The notes under the pieces were generated by a model. It saw only the letters and a list, made by a program, of their open reading frames with translations. It had not been told where the DNA came from and ran no database searches. The translations under genes were made by a program, and so were the position numbers. DNA of 16,418 bases from CAYSJU01 sp964431495 (GTDB taxonomy: Bacteria > Omnitrophota > Gorgyraeia > Tantalellales > Tantalellaceae): the NCBI GenBank assembly GCA_964431495.1, contig CAYSJU010000033.1, positions 1-16,418 on the forward strand, given 5' to 3'. Positions 1 through 8,450 of this stretch are shown piece after piece (position 1 is the first letter of the stretch; every line of letters starts with the position of its first letter).

Positions 1-175
1 TTTAGCGCGGGATTCTTTCTCAGATTGCAATCGGGCTTCGCGTTCCGCTTCTTTTTTGACGCGTTCTTGTGCGCGCTGCTGTTCCGCTAATTCTTCCTGC
101 TTCTCCTCCGCTGCTCTTTCTTTAGCGCGGGATTCTTTCTCAGATTGCAATCGGGCTTCGCGTTCCGCTTCTTTT
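1..175. repeat. 120-base-period tandem repeat inside the coiled-coil gene
   Basis: Bases 1-55 are identical to bases 121-175, and 61-68 match 181-188. The intervening segments 61-120 and 181-240 are related only in amino-acid character. The identity includes synonymous positions, so the copies are recent or kept alike by recombination. The left copy touches the window edge, so the total copy number cannot be seen. Confidence 0.8.
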
Positions 176-627
176 CTAGCGCGTTCTTCAGCCTCCCTCT
201 GGCGTTCTAATTCTCGCTGACGTCTTATTCCCGCGAGTTCCTCAGCGCGCCTTTTTCTTCCCCTCTCTTCCGCAAGCTCCTTTTCCTTGGCCGCTCTTTC
301 AATGTCATGGAGGTAAGCCTGCACCCCCGGCTCTTGCGAGATCGCTATGGCTTTCTGCCATTCTTTTTTTGCCTCTTCAAATTTACCTTCCTTATAAAGG
401 CGGTTGCCTCTTTTATAATGTTCGCGGATAAGCCTTTCTTTCTCCTCCTTTGCCCCCTGGGGGAGAGTGATCTCACCAGCTTCTTTTGCCCCTTCCTCTG
501 TCGCGGCCCTGGTCGTTGATATGTCTTTCTTTTCTTCCGGGCTCTCTTGAGAATGGGAAATGGCGGTCTGACTGGTTACAAATATAGACAGCAGGAAAAT
601 CGCAACTACTCGTTTACTGGATGCCAT
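1..627 (-). CDS. Exported TPR and coiled-coil protein (3' end outside window)
   Basis: The leftward frame is open from ATG at 627 to the window edge, giving 209 residues with no stop. Residues 1-24 form a signal peptide: a short basic start, a hydrophobic core (AIFLLSIFV), then a polar stretch. Residues 68-100 read as one TPR-like helix pair with the usual YKEGKFEEAKKEW core. From about residue 105 the chain is almost entirely Glu, Lys, Arg, Ala and Gln, as in a long charged coiled coil. A 19-residue block ending in EKESRAK occurs twice (residues 151-169 and 191-209), and the repeat may continue beyond the edge. AGGAGG lies 13 bases before the start, with a second purine run closer. The role is unknown; such proteins often act as periplasmic scaffolds or spacers, which is inference. 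Exported localisation is well supported, function is not. Confidence 0.85.
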   Translation of the reverse strand, partial: MASSKRVVAIFLLSIFVTSQTAISHSQESPEEKKDISTTRAATEEGAKEAGEITLPQGAKEEKERLIREHYKRGNRLYKEGKFEEAKKEWQKAIAISQEPGVQAYLHDIERAAKEKELAEERGRKRRAEELAGIRRQRELERQREAEERARKEAEREARLQSEKESRAKERAAEEKQEELAEQQRAQERVKKEAEREARLQSEKESRAK

Positions 628-687
628 ACGTTTCCTTTAACCTCCTGATATAAAAAGGTGGTAAAACATAATAAAAACCTTTATCAT

Positions 688-716
688 AATATAGCTGAAA
701 AAACACAGAAGGTCAA
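688..716 (-). promoter_or_regulatory. Sigma-70 type promoter for the TPR/coiled-coil gene
   Basis: Read leftward, TTGACC (716-711) is followed after exactly 17 bases by TATATT (693-688). Transcription would start near 681, leaving about a 54-base leader before ATG at 627. The match is good in both boxes and the position suits the divergent layout, but no experiment supports it. Confidence 0.5.
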
Positions 717-747
717 AGATTTTTCTATAAAAATGTGGATAATTAAG

Positions 748-775
748 TTGAAATCTTGTTCAGGATGTTTATAAT
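748..775 (+). promoter_or_regulatory. Sigma-70 type promoter for the purF operon
   Basis: TTGAAA (748-753), a 16-base spacer and a perfect TATAAT (770-775). The predicted start of transcription is at about 782, only a few bases before the purF ATG at 785. The mRNA would then be leaderless or nearly so, in agreement with the lack of a Shine-Dalgarno sequence before purF. No purine riboswitch can be recognised in the 157-base gap. Confidence 0.55.
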
Positions 776-784
776 AGGTCACGT

Positions 785-2191
785 ATGAGATGCCAGTTAA
801 AGGAAAAGAAGGAATGTTGCGGCGTATTCGGGATATTTAACCATAAATACGCGGTGGAAACGACCTATCTGGGGCTTTATTCTCTCCAGCACAGGGGGGA
901 AGAATCGTGCGGGATCGCTGTTTCCGATGGCAAGAAAATACGTCAGCTCACGGGGATGGGTCTTGTGTCAGAAGTCCTTAACAGAAAAAAACTCAAAGGG
1001 TTTGAAGGACACACGGCAATAGGCCATGTCCGGTATTCCACTACAGGATCCAGTATAATAAGGAACGCTCAACCTTTTCTTATTAATCATCATGAATCTT
1101 TTCTCTCTATCGCGCATAATGGGAACCTTGTAAATATAGTTGCACTTAGGGGACATCTGGAAACACAGGGCTCCATCTTCCAGACAACAATGGATTCAGA
1201 AGTGGTGCTTCATCTCGTGGTGCGTTCCGGCAAAAAGCTTATTGAAGACCGGCTTATAGACGCGCTTAAACAATGTGACGGGGCTTATTCCATGGTCGTC
1301 CTTACTGAAGACAAATTGATCGGTGCCCGCGACCCATATGGATTCCGTCCTTTGTGCATCGGGAAAAAAGATGATTCTTATGTTCTGGCCAGTGAGACCT
1401 GCTCTTTCGACCTGATAGGCGCCGAATATATACGGAATATCGAACCGGGTGAGGTCGTTATCATCTCCGGTACAGGGCTGGAATCCAGAAAGCCTTTCCG
1501 GAAGATAGCTGTCACACAATGTATTTTCGAATTTATTTATTTTTCCCGCCCGGACAGCCGTATTTTCGGGGACAGTGTTTATCAGGTGCGCGAGCGTCTG
1601 GGCATGAAACTTGCCATGGAACACCCGGCCCCGGCTGACATTGTCATGTCCATACCTGACTCGGGCAACTCTGCCGCCCTGGGTTATTCTAAACAAAGCG
1701 GCATACCTTTTGAATTCGGAATGATCAGGAACCATTACGTAGGCAGAACATTTATTCAGCCCTCTCAGGATATGCGTACGCATGGTGTTAAGATCAAGTT
1801 GAATCCAATAAAGGAAGTCATAAAAGGAAAGAGGGTAGTGGTGGTTGAAGACTCCATCGTAAGGGGAACAACTACCGGCAGCAGGATAAGGACACTCCGT
1901 GAAGCCGGTGCAAAAGAAATACACTTGAGGATAAGCTGCCCGCCGATAAGATTCCCTTGTTTCTACGGGATAGATTTCCCGAGCAGAAAGGAGCTTGTCG
2001 CGAACGAGCTTTCAGTCGAGGAAATAGGTAACTTCATCGGTGTTGACAGCCTGAAATACCTGAGTATTGAAGGAATGCTTGAAGCTGCCAGGGGAGAACA
2101 AAGCGGATTTTGTACCGCTTGTTTCAACGGCACCTACCCCACAAGGATCCCTGAGAAACAGACTAAACGCGCGTTAGAAAACGAGGGGTAA
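785..2191 (+). CDS. purF: Amidophosphoribosyltransferase (first step of purine synthesis)
   Basis: Transfers the amide nitrogen of glutamine to PRPP to form phosphoribosylamine, in the cytoplasm. Cys12 in CGVFG is the catalytic N-terminal nucleophile of the Ntn glutaminase domain; the 11 preceding residues match the propeptide length of the Bacillus enzyme and would be removed. The phosphoribosyltransferase domain carries the PRPP motif VVVVEDSIVRGTT at 351-363 and PDSGNSAALGY near 291. Cys246, Cys392, Cys443 and Cys446 fall where Bacillus PurF binds its 4Fe-4S cluster (the same 146-residue gap between the first two), so this is the iron-sulfur, probably oxygen-labile form. Length 468 is normal. 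The propeptide ends in another Cys (Cys11), which is odd. The start has no ribosome site, but an in-frame stop at 749-751 leaves no upstream alternative. First gene of the operon, 28 bases before the next. Confidence 0.97.
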   Translation: MRCQLKEKKECCGVFGIFNHKYAVETTYLGLYSLQHRGEESCGIAVSDGKKIRQLTGMGLVSEVLNRKKLKGFEGHTAIGHVRYSTTGSSIIRNAQPFLINHHESFLSIAHNGNLVNIVALRGHLETQGSIFQTTMDSEVVLHLVVRSGKKLIEDRLIDALKQCDGAYSMVVLTEDKLIGARDPYGFRPLCIGKKDDSYVLASETCSFDLIGAEYIRNIEPGEVVIISGTGLESRKPFRKIAVTQCIFEFIYFSRPDSRIFGDSVYQVRERLGMKLAMEHPAPADIVMSIPDSGNSAALGYSKQSGIPFEFGMIRNHYVGRTFIQPSQDMRTHGVKIKLNPIKEVIKGKRVVVVEDSIVRGTTTGSRIRTLREAGAKEIHLRISCPPIRFPCFYGIDFPSRKELVANELSVEEIGNFIGVDSLKYLSIEGMLEAARGEQSGFCTACFNGTYPTRIPEKQTKRALENEG

Positions 2192-2219
2192 GCTGTTATT
2201 TTCATGAAAGGAGAAACAA

Positions 2220-3446
2220 GTGAACGGTAAAGGCGATCCAGGTTCAGTCGCAAAAGCCAAAGAACACTTTGGACATATCGTGCAGGAACAACTCGCACGG
2301 ATCGAATCCATGAAAGAAGAGAAGCAATGGATCGATTATAAAACCTTAAAACCCGTGATAATAGGCGTGTGCTGGGGAGACGGTATCGGAATACAGATAT
2401 CAAAACACGCCCAGCGGATACTGGAACACATGCTGCGCGAAGAACTCGCGTCGAACCTTGTTGAATTCCGCACCATTACCGGGCTGACGATAGAAAACCG
2501 CGCCAGGCACAAAAAAGCCATACCAGACGATGTCCTGGAGAAGTTCAAGCAATGCCATGTCATCCTTAAAGGCCCCACCACGACTCCGCAGGCAGGAGAC
2601 AAGTGGCCGAATATAGAAAGCGCCAATATAGCGCTGCGACGGGAGCTCGACCTTTTTGCCAATGTCCGCCCTGTTAAAATACCAGCGGAAGGGATCGACT
2701 GGTGTTTTTTCAGGGAAAATACCGAGGGGGCGTATATCCTGGGATCCAGGGGCATAGATGTCACAGATGACCTCAGCATCGATTTTAAGGTGATCACGGA
2801 ACAGGGCGCTGAGAGGATAATACGAATGGCCTTTGAGCACGCTAAGAACAATCATTTAGAAAGAGTCACTGTAGTGACAAAAGCCAATGTGCTAAAAATA
2901 ACAGACGGCCGGTTCTCCAGAGTAGCGAAAAAAATCGCTGAAGAATATAAGGAATCCGGCATAGAAAGTGATGAATGGTACATCGACATAATGACGGCCA
3001 AGCTTATAGATCCGACAAGGCGCAGGGATTTTCAGGTCATCGTGCTTCCGAACCTTTATGGTGACATCCTGACTGACGAAGCCGCGCAGATGCAAGGTGG
3101 GGTAGGGACCGCTGGCAGCGCCAACATCGGGAAACGATGGGCCATGTTTGAGGCCATACACGGCAGCGCTCCGCGCATGGTAACGGAAAAACGCGATATT
3201 TACGCAGATCCTTCGTCCATGATAAGAGCCAGCGCCATGCTTCTCGGTCATATCGGGTTCACTGAAAGAGGCAAACGCCTGGATATGGCCCTGGATATCT
3301 GCGGACAATTCGAGAAAAAGATGGTCATCACCGGAAGGGACACCGGCGCCACCGGCGAAGAGTTCACGACATATCTGCTCCAGTGGATCGATGATCCGGA
3401 GCTTAAAAAGAAATGGGGAGAATACACAAATTCACACGAGCGGTAA
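2220..3446 (+). CDS. Isocitrate dehydrogenase family protein
   Basis: Member of the isocitrate/isopropylmalate dehydrogenase family, which oxidatively decarboxylates a 2R,3S-hydroxyacid with NAD(P). SANIALRRELDLFANVRP (134-151) has the Ser-x-Asn and two Arg that bind isocitrate in the isocitrate enzymes; isopropylmalate enzymes differ here. RENTEGAY starts at 165, the catalytic Lys is probably Lys221 (VTKANVLK), and the metal-binding aspartates lie in YGDILTDEAA (280-289). The cofactor loop after HGSAP reads RMVTEKRDIYADPSS (319-333). It is longer than usual and lacks both the Asp typical of NAD enzymes and the Lys-Tyr pair of Escherichia coli NADP enzyme, so cofactor choice cannot be called. 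GTG start chosen because AAGGAG lies six bases before it. The product may feed 2-oxoglutarate into glutamate and glutamine synthesis for the neighbouring purine enzymes (inference). Confidence 0.88.
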   Translation: MNGKGDPGSVAKAKEHFGHIVQEQLARIESMKEEKQWIDYKTLKPVIIGVCWGDGIGIQISKHAQRILEHMLREELASNLVEFRTITGLTIENRARHKKAIPDDVLEKFKQCHVILKGPTTTPQAGDKWPNIESANIALRRELDLFANVRPVKIPAEGIDWCFFRENTEGAYILGSRGIDVTDDLSIDFKVITEQGAERIIRMAFEHAKNNHLERVTVVTKANVLKITDGRFSRVAKKIAEEYKESGIESDEWYIDIMTAKLIDPTRRRDFQVIVLPNLYGDILTDEAAQMQGGVGTAGSANIGKRWAMFEAIHGSAPRMVTEKRDIYADPSSMIRASAMLLGHIGFTERGKRLDMALDICGQFEKKMVITGRDTGATGEEFTTYLLQWIDDPELKKKWGEYTNSHER

Positions 3447-3480
3447 TTTCGGATTTAAGTATAATAACTCAAAATACACA

Positions 3481-5022
3481 ATGGAACAAGAAGGCGTCCT
3501 GGTCATCGATTTTGGTTCACAGTACGTGCAGCTCATTGCGAGACGCATAAGAGAAAACCACGTCCATTCGATGGTAGTCCCGCCCGATATTTCCATGGAC
3601 AGGATAAGAACAATAAGCCCACGTGGAATAGTGCTGTCCGGTGGACCGTCAAGTGTCTATGATAAAACGTCCCCGAGCATCGACCCGAGCATCTTTGGCC
3701 TGGGAACACCCATACTGGGCATATGCTATGGAATGCAATTGACCGGGAAACTTTTAGGAGGAAAGATCAAAAAAAGCGGCAAAAGGGAATACGGCCGTGC
3801 CCCGGTAAAATTTCAGCGCAGGAACCTTTTATTCAAAGGGATCCCTGCGAGCGGAATAACCTGGATGAGCCATTGCGACAAGGTGGAAAAGCTTCCCAGG
3901 GGTTTTCATTCCATAGCAAAAAGCGTCAACACGAGAAATACGGCGTTCGCCAACATCAAAAAGAACATATACGGGGTCCAGTTCCATCCCGAGGTCGTCC
4001 ATACTGAAAACGGTAAAAAGATCCTGAAAAACTTCCTTTTCGGAATATGCGGCTGTAAAAGGACATGGACCATGAAATCCTTTATCGGGAACAAGGTGAA
4101 TGAAATACGCGAACTGGTCGGGAACAAAGACGTCATCCTCGGGTTATCGGGCGGCGTGGACTCAACAGTGTGCGCGATCCTTCTTCACAGGGCTCTGGGT
4201 AAAAGAGTTCACTGTATTTTTGTCGATAACGGTCTTTTAAGAAAAAACGAGGTAAAAAGGGTTAAGACCCTGTTTACAAAAAACACAAAACTGGACCTGA
4301 AGGTAGTGAATGCCAGAAAGAAATTTCTCAGGGCGTTAAAAGGGGTGCGGGATCCGGAAAAAAAACGGAAGATAATCGGCAAGACCTTTATCGAGGTATT
4401 TGAGCGCACCGCGAAGAAGATCAAAAATGTGTCCTTTCTCGCACAAGGGACTCTTTATCCGGACGTCATAGAGTCGCGCTCCTTTTTCGGGGGGCCGAGC
4501 AAGACCATAAAGTCGCACCATAACGTGGGCGGCCTGCCAAGAAAAATGGGACTTAAACTGGTAGAACCACTGCGGAACCTTTTCAAGGACGAGGTCAGAG
4601 AAGTAGGAAGGGAACTGGGGCTGCCTGTGGAGCTGACACAGCGGCAACCGTTTCCAGGTCCGGGACTCGCGGTCAGGATACTGGGCGAAGTCCGTGAAGA
4701 TTATCTGGAAATACTCCGCAAGGCGGATTGGATCATTATTGACAGTGCGAAAAAATGCGGCATATATCATAAAACCTGGCAGATCTTCGGTGTCCTCCTT
4801 CCCGTGAAAAGTGTCGGTGTAATGGGGGATACCCGCACTTATGAAAACACAGTGGGAATACGCGCTGTCACAAGCGTGGACGGCATGACCGCTGATTGGG
4901 CCAGATTGCCTAACTCTTTTCTGGAGACAGTGTCCTCGCGCATAATAAACGAGGTGGACGGGATAAACAGGGTGGTTTACGATATAAGTTCTAAGCCGCC
5001 AAGCACGATCGAGTGGGAATAA
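3481..5022 (+). CDS. guaA: GMP synthase (glutamine-hydrolysing)
   Basis: Converts XMP, ATP and glutamine to GMP. The class I glutamine amidotransferase domain comes first, with catalytic Cys82 in GICYGMQL and His169 and Glu171 in VQFHPEV. The ATP pyrophosphatase domain follows with the P-loop SGGVDS at 223-228, and then the dimerisation domain with PGPGLAVRILGEVR and the typical C-terminal end SSKPPSTIEWE. An ATG at 3391 is in frame but would add 30 unconserved residues overlapping the previous gene. Starting at 3481 gives 513 residues, the usual length, and begins directly at the first beta strand (GVLVIDFGSQY). No clear ribosome site precedes 3481, so translation may depend on coupling to the gene 34 bases upstream. 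Identity is certain; the exact start is probable. Confidence 0.96.
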   Translation: MEQEGVLVIDFGSQYVQLIARRIRENHVHSMVVPPDISMDRIRTISPRGIVLSGGPSSVYDKTSPSIDPSIFGLGTPILGICYGMQLTGKLLGGKIKKSGKREYGRAPVKFQRRNLLFKGIPASGITWMSHCDKVEKLPRGFHSIAKSVNTRNTAFANIKKNIYGVQFHPEVVHTENGKKILKNFLFGICGCKRTWTMKSFIGNKVNEIRELVGNKDVILGLSGGVDSTVCAILLHRALGKRVHCIFVDNGLLRKNEVKRVKTLFTKNTKLDLKVVNARKKFLRALKGVRDPEKKRKIIGKTFIEVFERTAKKIKNVSFLAQGTLYPDVIESRSFFGGPSKTIKSHHNVGGLPRKMGLKLVEPLRNLFKDEVREVGRELGLPVELTQRQPFPGPGLAVRILGEVREDYLEILRKADWIIIDSAKKCGIYHKTWQIFGVLLPVKSVGVMGDTRTYENTVGIRAVTSVDGMTADWARLPNSFLETVSSRIINEVDGINRVVYDISSKPPSTIEWE

Positions 5023-5044
5023 AAACAAAAAAGGAGGGTTCCTG

Positions 5045-7273
5045 GTGACAATAAAAGCCGAAGTCAATGTCAAATTATCGGAAGAAATGGGTCTTACGGA
5101 GAACGAATTCAATGAGATAAAGAAATTGCTCGGCAGAGAACCAAATTTCACGGAACTTGGTGTTTTTTCAGCGATGTGGTCGGAACACTGCAGCTATAAA
5201 AATTCAAGAAAACTTTTCAGCCTGTTCCCGACAAAGGGGAAACACGTATTAGTCGGCGCCGGGGAGGAAAATAGCGGGATCATCGATATCGGCGATGGAT
5301 TGGGAGTCGCGTTCAAAATAGAATCTCATAATCACCCCTCCGCGGTCGAGCCGTTCGAAGCTTCCGCTACAGGCATAGGTGGATGCCTCAGGGATATTTT
5401 CACAACGGGAGCAAGGCCTGTCGCCGGATTAGGCGCGTTAAGATTCGGGAGCCTGGATAACGAGAAAGTCAAATTCCTGTTCAAGGAAGTCATCAGGGGA
5501 CTGGCGCACTACGCCAATACAGCGGAGACTAACGCGGTCGGCGGTGACACCTATTTTGATGAAAGTTATGAAGGAAATCCTCTTGTCAATGCCTTTGTCG
5601 TGGGAATCGTAAAAAACAAGGATATCATAAGAGGCGCCGCGTCCGGAGTCGGGAACCCCGTGTATTACATCGGCGGAGACACCGGCAGAGACGGGGTGGG
5701 CGGAGCGAGTTTCGCCTCAAAGGAAATAACCGAGGAATCCGCCTCATTAAAAAACGCGATCGCCATAGGCAATGCCGAACTCGGTAAGCGCCTTCGAGAG
5801 GCATGCCTTGAGTTAATAGAAAAAGGGCTTGTTGCCGGAATGCAGGATATGGGGGCAGCCGGCCTTACCTGTTCTTCATGCGAAACAGCCACAAGAAGCG
5901 GGACCGGTATTGAAATAGACGTAACGCTGGTGCCGCAGAGGGAAAAAGGAATGACTCCTTACGAGATCCTGCTGTCCGAGTCCCAGGAGAGGATGCTCTC
6001 TATTTTAAAAAGCGGCAAAGAAGAGGAAGCGCTCTCCATCTTGAAAAAATGGGATATAAACGCGGTAAGGATAGGCAAGGTCACGGATGATAAAATTATG
6101 CGGGTCAAAGAAAACGGCGTCACGGTCTGTGAGATCCCGGCCTTGGCACTTACGGAAAAGGCACCGATATACGAAAGAGAAACAAAAGAACCATCCTATA
6201 TAAAGGAAACGCGGGATCTGGATTACTCTTCTCTCAGGGAACCGGAAGATCTCAATAAAGCAATGTTGAAATTGCTCGACTCTCCGACTATCGCGAGCAA
6301 AGAGTCCGCCTATGGAAAATTCACCTTTGTGGACAGCGATGACGTGGTGGTAGGCGCGGGTTCGGACGCTGCCGTTATCAAAGTAAAGGGGACCCAAAAG
6401 GCCCTGGCGATAAGCGTTGACTGCAATGCCAGATATTGCTATCTGAACCCTTACAACGGCGCTATGATGGCCGTGGCAGAAGCCGCGAGAAATATAATCT
6501 GCGGCGGCGGGAGACCGCTCGCCATTACGGACGGACTGAATTTCGGTAACCCGATGAAGCCCGAGAATTACTGGCAGTTCAAAAAATGCATAGAAGGACT
6601 TTCCGATGCATGCAAAGCGTTAAATACTCCCGTTATCAGCGGTAACGTAAGTTTCTATAACGAAAATCCGAAAGGGGCGGTTGACCCGACGCCACTGGTG
6701 GGAATGGTCGGGCTCATAAATGACGTGGCCAAGCATATTACACAGGATTTCAAGAACGCAGGCGACATAATAGTCCTCCTTGGCAAAAATGTTGACGATC
6801 TTTCGGGAAGCGAATATTTATACCAGCTGCATAATCTCAAGAAAGGCGATCCCCAGATAGATATGGAGCTGGAAAAAGAGGTCCAGCAGGCTTGCCTTGA
6901 GGCGATAGAATCGGGTATCATAAACTCAGCTCATGACTGTTCTGAAGGCGGTCTGGCCGTAACACTATGCGAATCCTGTATCGCGAACAAAGATCAAATG
7001 CTGGGCGCGTCTATAAGCCTGGACAACAATTTGAGAAAAGACGCCATCCTTTTTGGGGAAGCGCCATCGAGAATAGTGGTTTCTGTCGAAAAAGACGACC
7101 TGGCCGCTTTGGAAAACATAGCGAAAAAACATTCAATCCCATATAAACTTTTGGGCAAGGTCGGCGGGGAAAAACTCACTATTCAATGCGGGCAAACAAC
7201 AGCGATCGACCTCTCCTTAACGATATTAAGCGACACCTGGAGGAACGCTATTCCGTTGAGACTGGGAAAATAG
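5045..7273 (+). CDS. purL: Phosphoribosylformylglycinamidine synthase, large subunit
   Basis: Catalyses the ATP-dependent conversion of FGAR to FGAM in purine synthesis. At 742 residues it is the short Bacillus/Thermotoga type, which works in a complex with PurS and the glutaminase PurQ; neither is in the window. Visible family signatures are WSEHCSYK (His48 in the active site), ESHNHPS at 93-99 followed by the metal and ATP region VEPFEASATGIGG, QDMGAAGLTCSSCE, and SESQERML. The second AIRS-like half carries ALAISVDCNARY and DCSEGGLAV. The GTG start has AGGAGG seven bases upstream at 5032-5037, the best ribosome site in this operon, 22 bases after guaA. It is the last gene before a likely terminator. 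Confidence 0.97.
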   Translation: MTIKAEVNVKLSEEMGLTENEFNEIKKLLGREPNFTELGVFSAMWSEHCSYKNSRKLFSLFPTKGKHVLVGAGEENSGIIDIGDGLGVAFKIESHNHPSAVEPFEASATGIGGCLRDIFTTGARPVAGLGALRFGSLDNEKVKFLFKEVIRGLAHYANTAETNAVGGDTYFDESYEGNPLVNAFVVGIVKNKDIIRGAASGVGNPVYYIGGDTGRDGVGGASFASKEITEESASLKNAIAIGNAELGKRLREACLELIEKGLVAGMQDMGAAGLTCSSCETATRSGTGIEIDVTLVPQREKGMTPYEILLSESQERMLSILKSGKEEEALSILKKWDINAVRIGKVTDDKIMRVKENGVTVCEIPALALTEKAPIYERETKEPSYIKETRDLDYSSLREPEDLNKAMLKLLDSPTIASKESAYGKFTFVDSDDVVVGAGSDAAVIKVKGTQKALAISVDCNARYCYLNPYNGAMMAVAEAARNIICGGGRPLAITDGLNFGNPMKPENYWQFKKCIEGLSDACKALNTPVISGNVSFYNENPKGAVDPTPLVGMVGLINDVAKHITQDFKNAGDIIVLLGKNVDDLSGSEYLYQLHNLKKGDPQIDMELEKEVQQACLEAIESGIINSAHDCSEGGLAVTLCESCIANKDQMLGASISLDNNLRKDAILFGEAPSRIVVSVEKDDLAALENIAKKHSIPYKLLGKVGGEKLTIQCGQTTAIDLSLTILSDTWRNAIPLRLGK

Positions 7274-7290
7274 CGGCCAAGGAAGCAGGG

Positions 7291-7325
7291 GTTTGCATAT
7301 CCTCGAAGATAGTGTAAACTTTCTT
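7291..7325 (+). terminator. Possible intrinsic terminator after purL
   Basis: The left arm GTTTGCATATC (7291-7301) pairs with GATAGTGTAAAC (7308-7319), with one G-T pair and one bulged base, around a six-base loop. It is followed by TTTCTT. The stem is AT-rich, so the signal is only moderate. The 107-base gap up to the next gene fits an operon end. Confidence 0.4.
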
Positions 7326-7380
7326 AAACCAAGCGGAGAGAGTGACCATGAATCGATACCACTAAAACAGGCGGAATGAA

Positions 7381-8064
7381 ATGAAAGAAAACAGATATAC
7401 CACTTATGATTTTATGCACGCGGAGCCCTGGCGCATCTTCAGGATAATGAGCGAATTCGTCGACGGGTTTGAAGGCCTCAAGGACGTTGACAAGGCCGTA
7501 AGTATTTTCGGTTCTTCCCGGATGAAACGTACGAATAAATATTATAAACTTGCCGAAGAAACCGCGAGGTTGTTCGCTAAAGAGGGTTATGCGGTGATAA
7601 CCGGCGCCGGACAGGGGGTTATGGAGGCCGCGAATAAGGGAGCAAAAAAGGAAAACGGGGAGTCCATCGGCCTAAACATTGAAATACCCCTTGAACAGAA
7701 ATTCAATAAATATGTCACCCTGCCTCTGGAATTCCGTTATTTTTTCGTGCGCAAACTTATGTTCGCCAAATACAGCAAGGCCTTTATCGCCTTCCCCGGA
7801 GGATTAGGGACAATAGACGAACTGTTTGAAATACTGGCCCTTATACAGACCGACAGGATCACGCCGTTCCCGGTAGTGCTGGTGGGCTCTCCCTACTGGA
7901 AGAAGCTTTTGAAATGGCTGAAGGATACGTGTTTGAAAGAAAATACCATCGAGAGAAAAGATCTTGATATTTTTGCCATAATCGATGAACCAAAAAAAAT
8001 AGTCAGATTTGTCACCGATTTTTACTCTATTATCGGAAAAGGAGGGGAATTGCATGCACGCTGA
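7381..8064 (+). CDS. LOG-family nucleotide 5'-monophosphate phosphoribohydrolase
   Basis: A Rossmann-fold protein of the LOG/TIGR00730 type, which in characterised members splits nucleoside 5'-monophosphates into base and ribose 5-phosphate; plant and bacterial relatives release cytokinins. VSIFGSSRM opens the fold at 40-48, TGAGQGVMEAAN lies at 74-85, and the signature PGGLGTIDE at 139-147 with an upstream Arg-Lys (124-125) forms the phosphate and active site. Length 227 is normal for the longer bacterial variants. A weak AGGCGGA precedes the start by five bases. It follows the purine operon, which suits a role in purine nucleotide turnover, and overlaps the PilZ gene by 11 bases. The true substrate cannot be read from sequence. 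Confidence 0.88.
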   Translation: MKENRYTTYDFMHAEPWRIFRIMSEFVDGFEGLKDVDKAVSIFGSSRMKRTNKYYKLAEETARLFAKEGYAVITGAGQGVMEAANKGAKKENGESIGLNIEIPLEQKFNKYVTLPLEFRYFFVRKLMFAKYSKAFIAFPGGLGTIDELFEILALIQTDRITPFPVVLVGSPYWKKLLKWLKDTCLKENTIERKDLDIFAIIDEPKKIVRFVTDFYSIIGKGGELHAR

Positions 8065-8437
8065 TCAGGAGGAACGACGTGAATTTCTGCGGATCGATCA
8101 TGAAGTCAATCTTAATTACCGGGAGATCAAAGACCAAAAACTTTTTCAAAAAAAAGAGATCCTTACCAGGAACATAAGCGCCTGCGGACTGCTCTTCAGG
8201 ACAACGAACATGCCGCCGGCGTTATCAAGCATAATCCAGATAGAACTGGACACGAAGATGCTGAACGTGTGTTCTGAAGTGGAAGAAGACCTGATGTTAT
8301 ATAAAGGCTGTGTTCTGGGCAAGGTGGTAAGGATCGCGGAAGGGGAGCCCGGTGTTTCATACGACATAGGGGTCTGCTTTCTTCGGAAAAAGGATAGCAC
8401 AGACAAAAAACTGGAAGAAATGCTTCCTGAACAGTAA
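8054..8437 (+). CDS. PilZ-domain protein, likely cyclic-di-GMP receptor
   Basis: A single-domain PilZ protein of 127 residues. Both ligand-binding motifs are present: RxxxR as Arg9-EFL-Arg13, and the (D/N)xSxxG motif as NISACG at 40-45. These residues bind cyclic-di-GMP in characterised PilZ proteins, so ligand binding is likely. No output domain is fused, so the effect must come through a partner. An in-frame start at 8009 exists, but ATG at 8054 has AGGAGG eight bases before it (8040-8045) and begins at the conserved helix. It overlaps the end of the LOG gene, so the two are probably translated together. The target process (adhesion, motility or envelope) is not evident here. Confidence 0.88.
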   Translation: MHADQEERREFLRIDHEVNLNYREIKDQKLFQKKEILTRNISACGLLFRTTNMPPALSSIIQIELDTKMLNVCSEVEEDLMLYKGCVLGKVVRIAEGEPGVSYDIGVCFLRKKDSTDKKLEEMLPEQ

Positions 8438-8450
8438 AAAGGGGTTTTAA

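Noticed and set aside
1..240. CRISPR array suggested by regularly spaced repeats at the left edge
   Set aside because: The repeats are in one continuous coding frame, the period is 120 bases, and only two copies are visible, so this is a protein repeat.
3391..3480. Earlier in-frame start for guaA
   Set aside because: It would overlap the preceding gene by 56 bases and add 30 residues not seen in GMP synthases.
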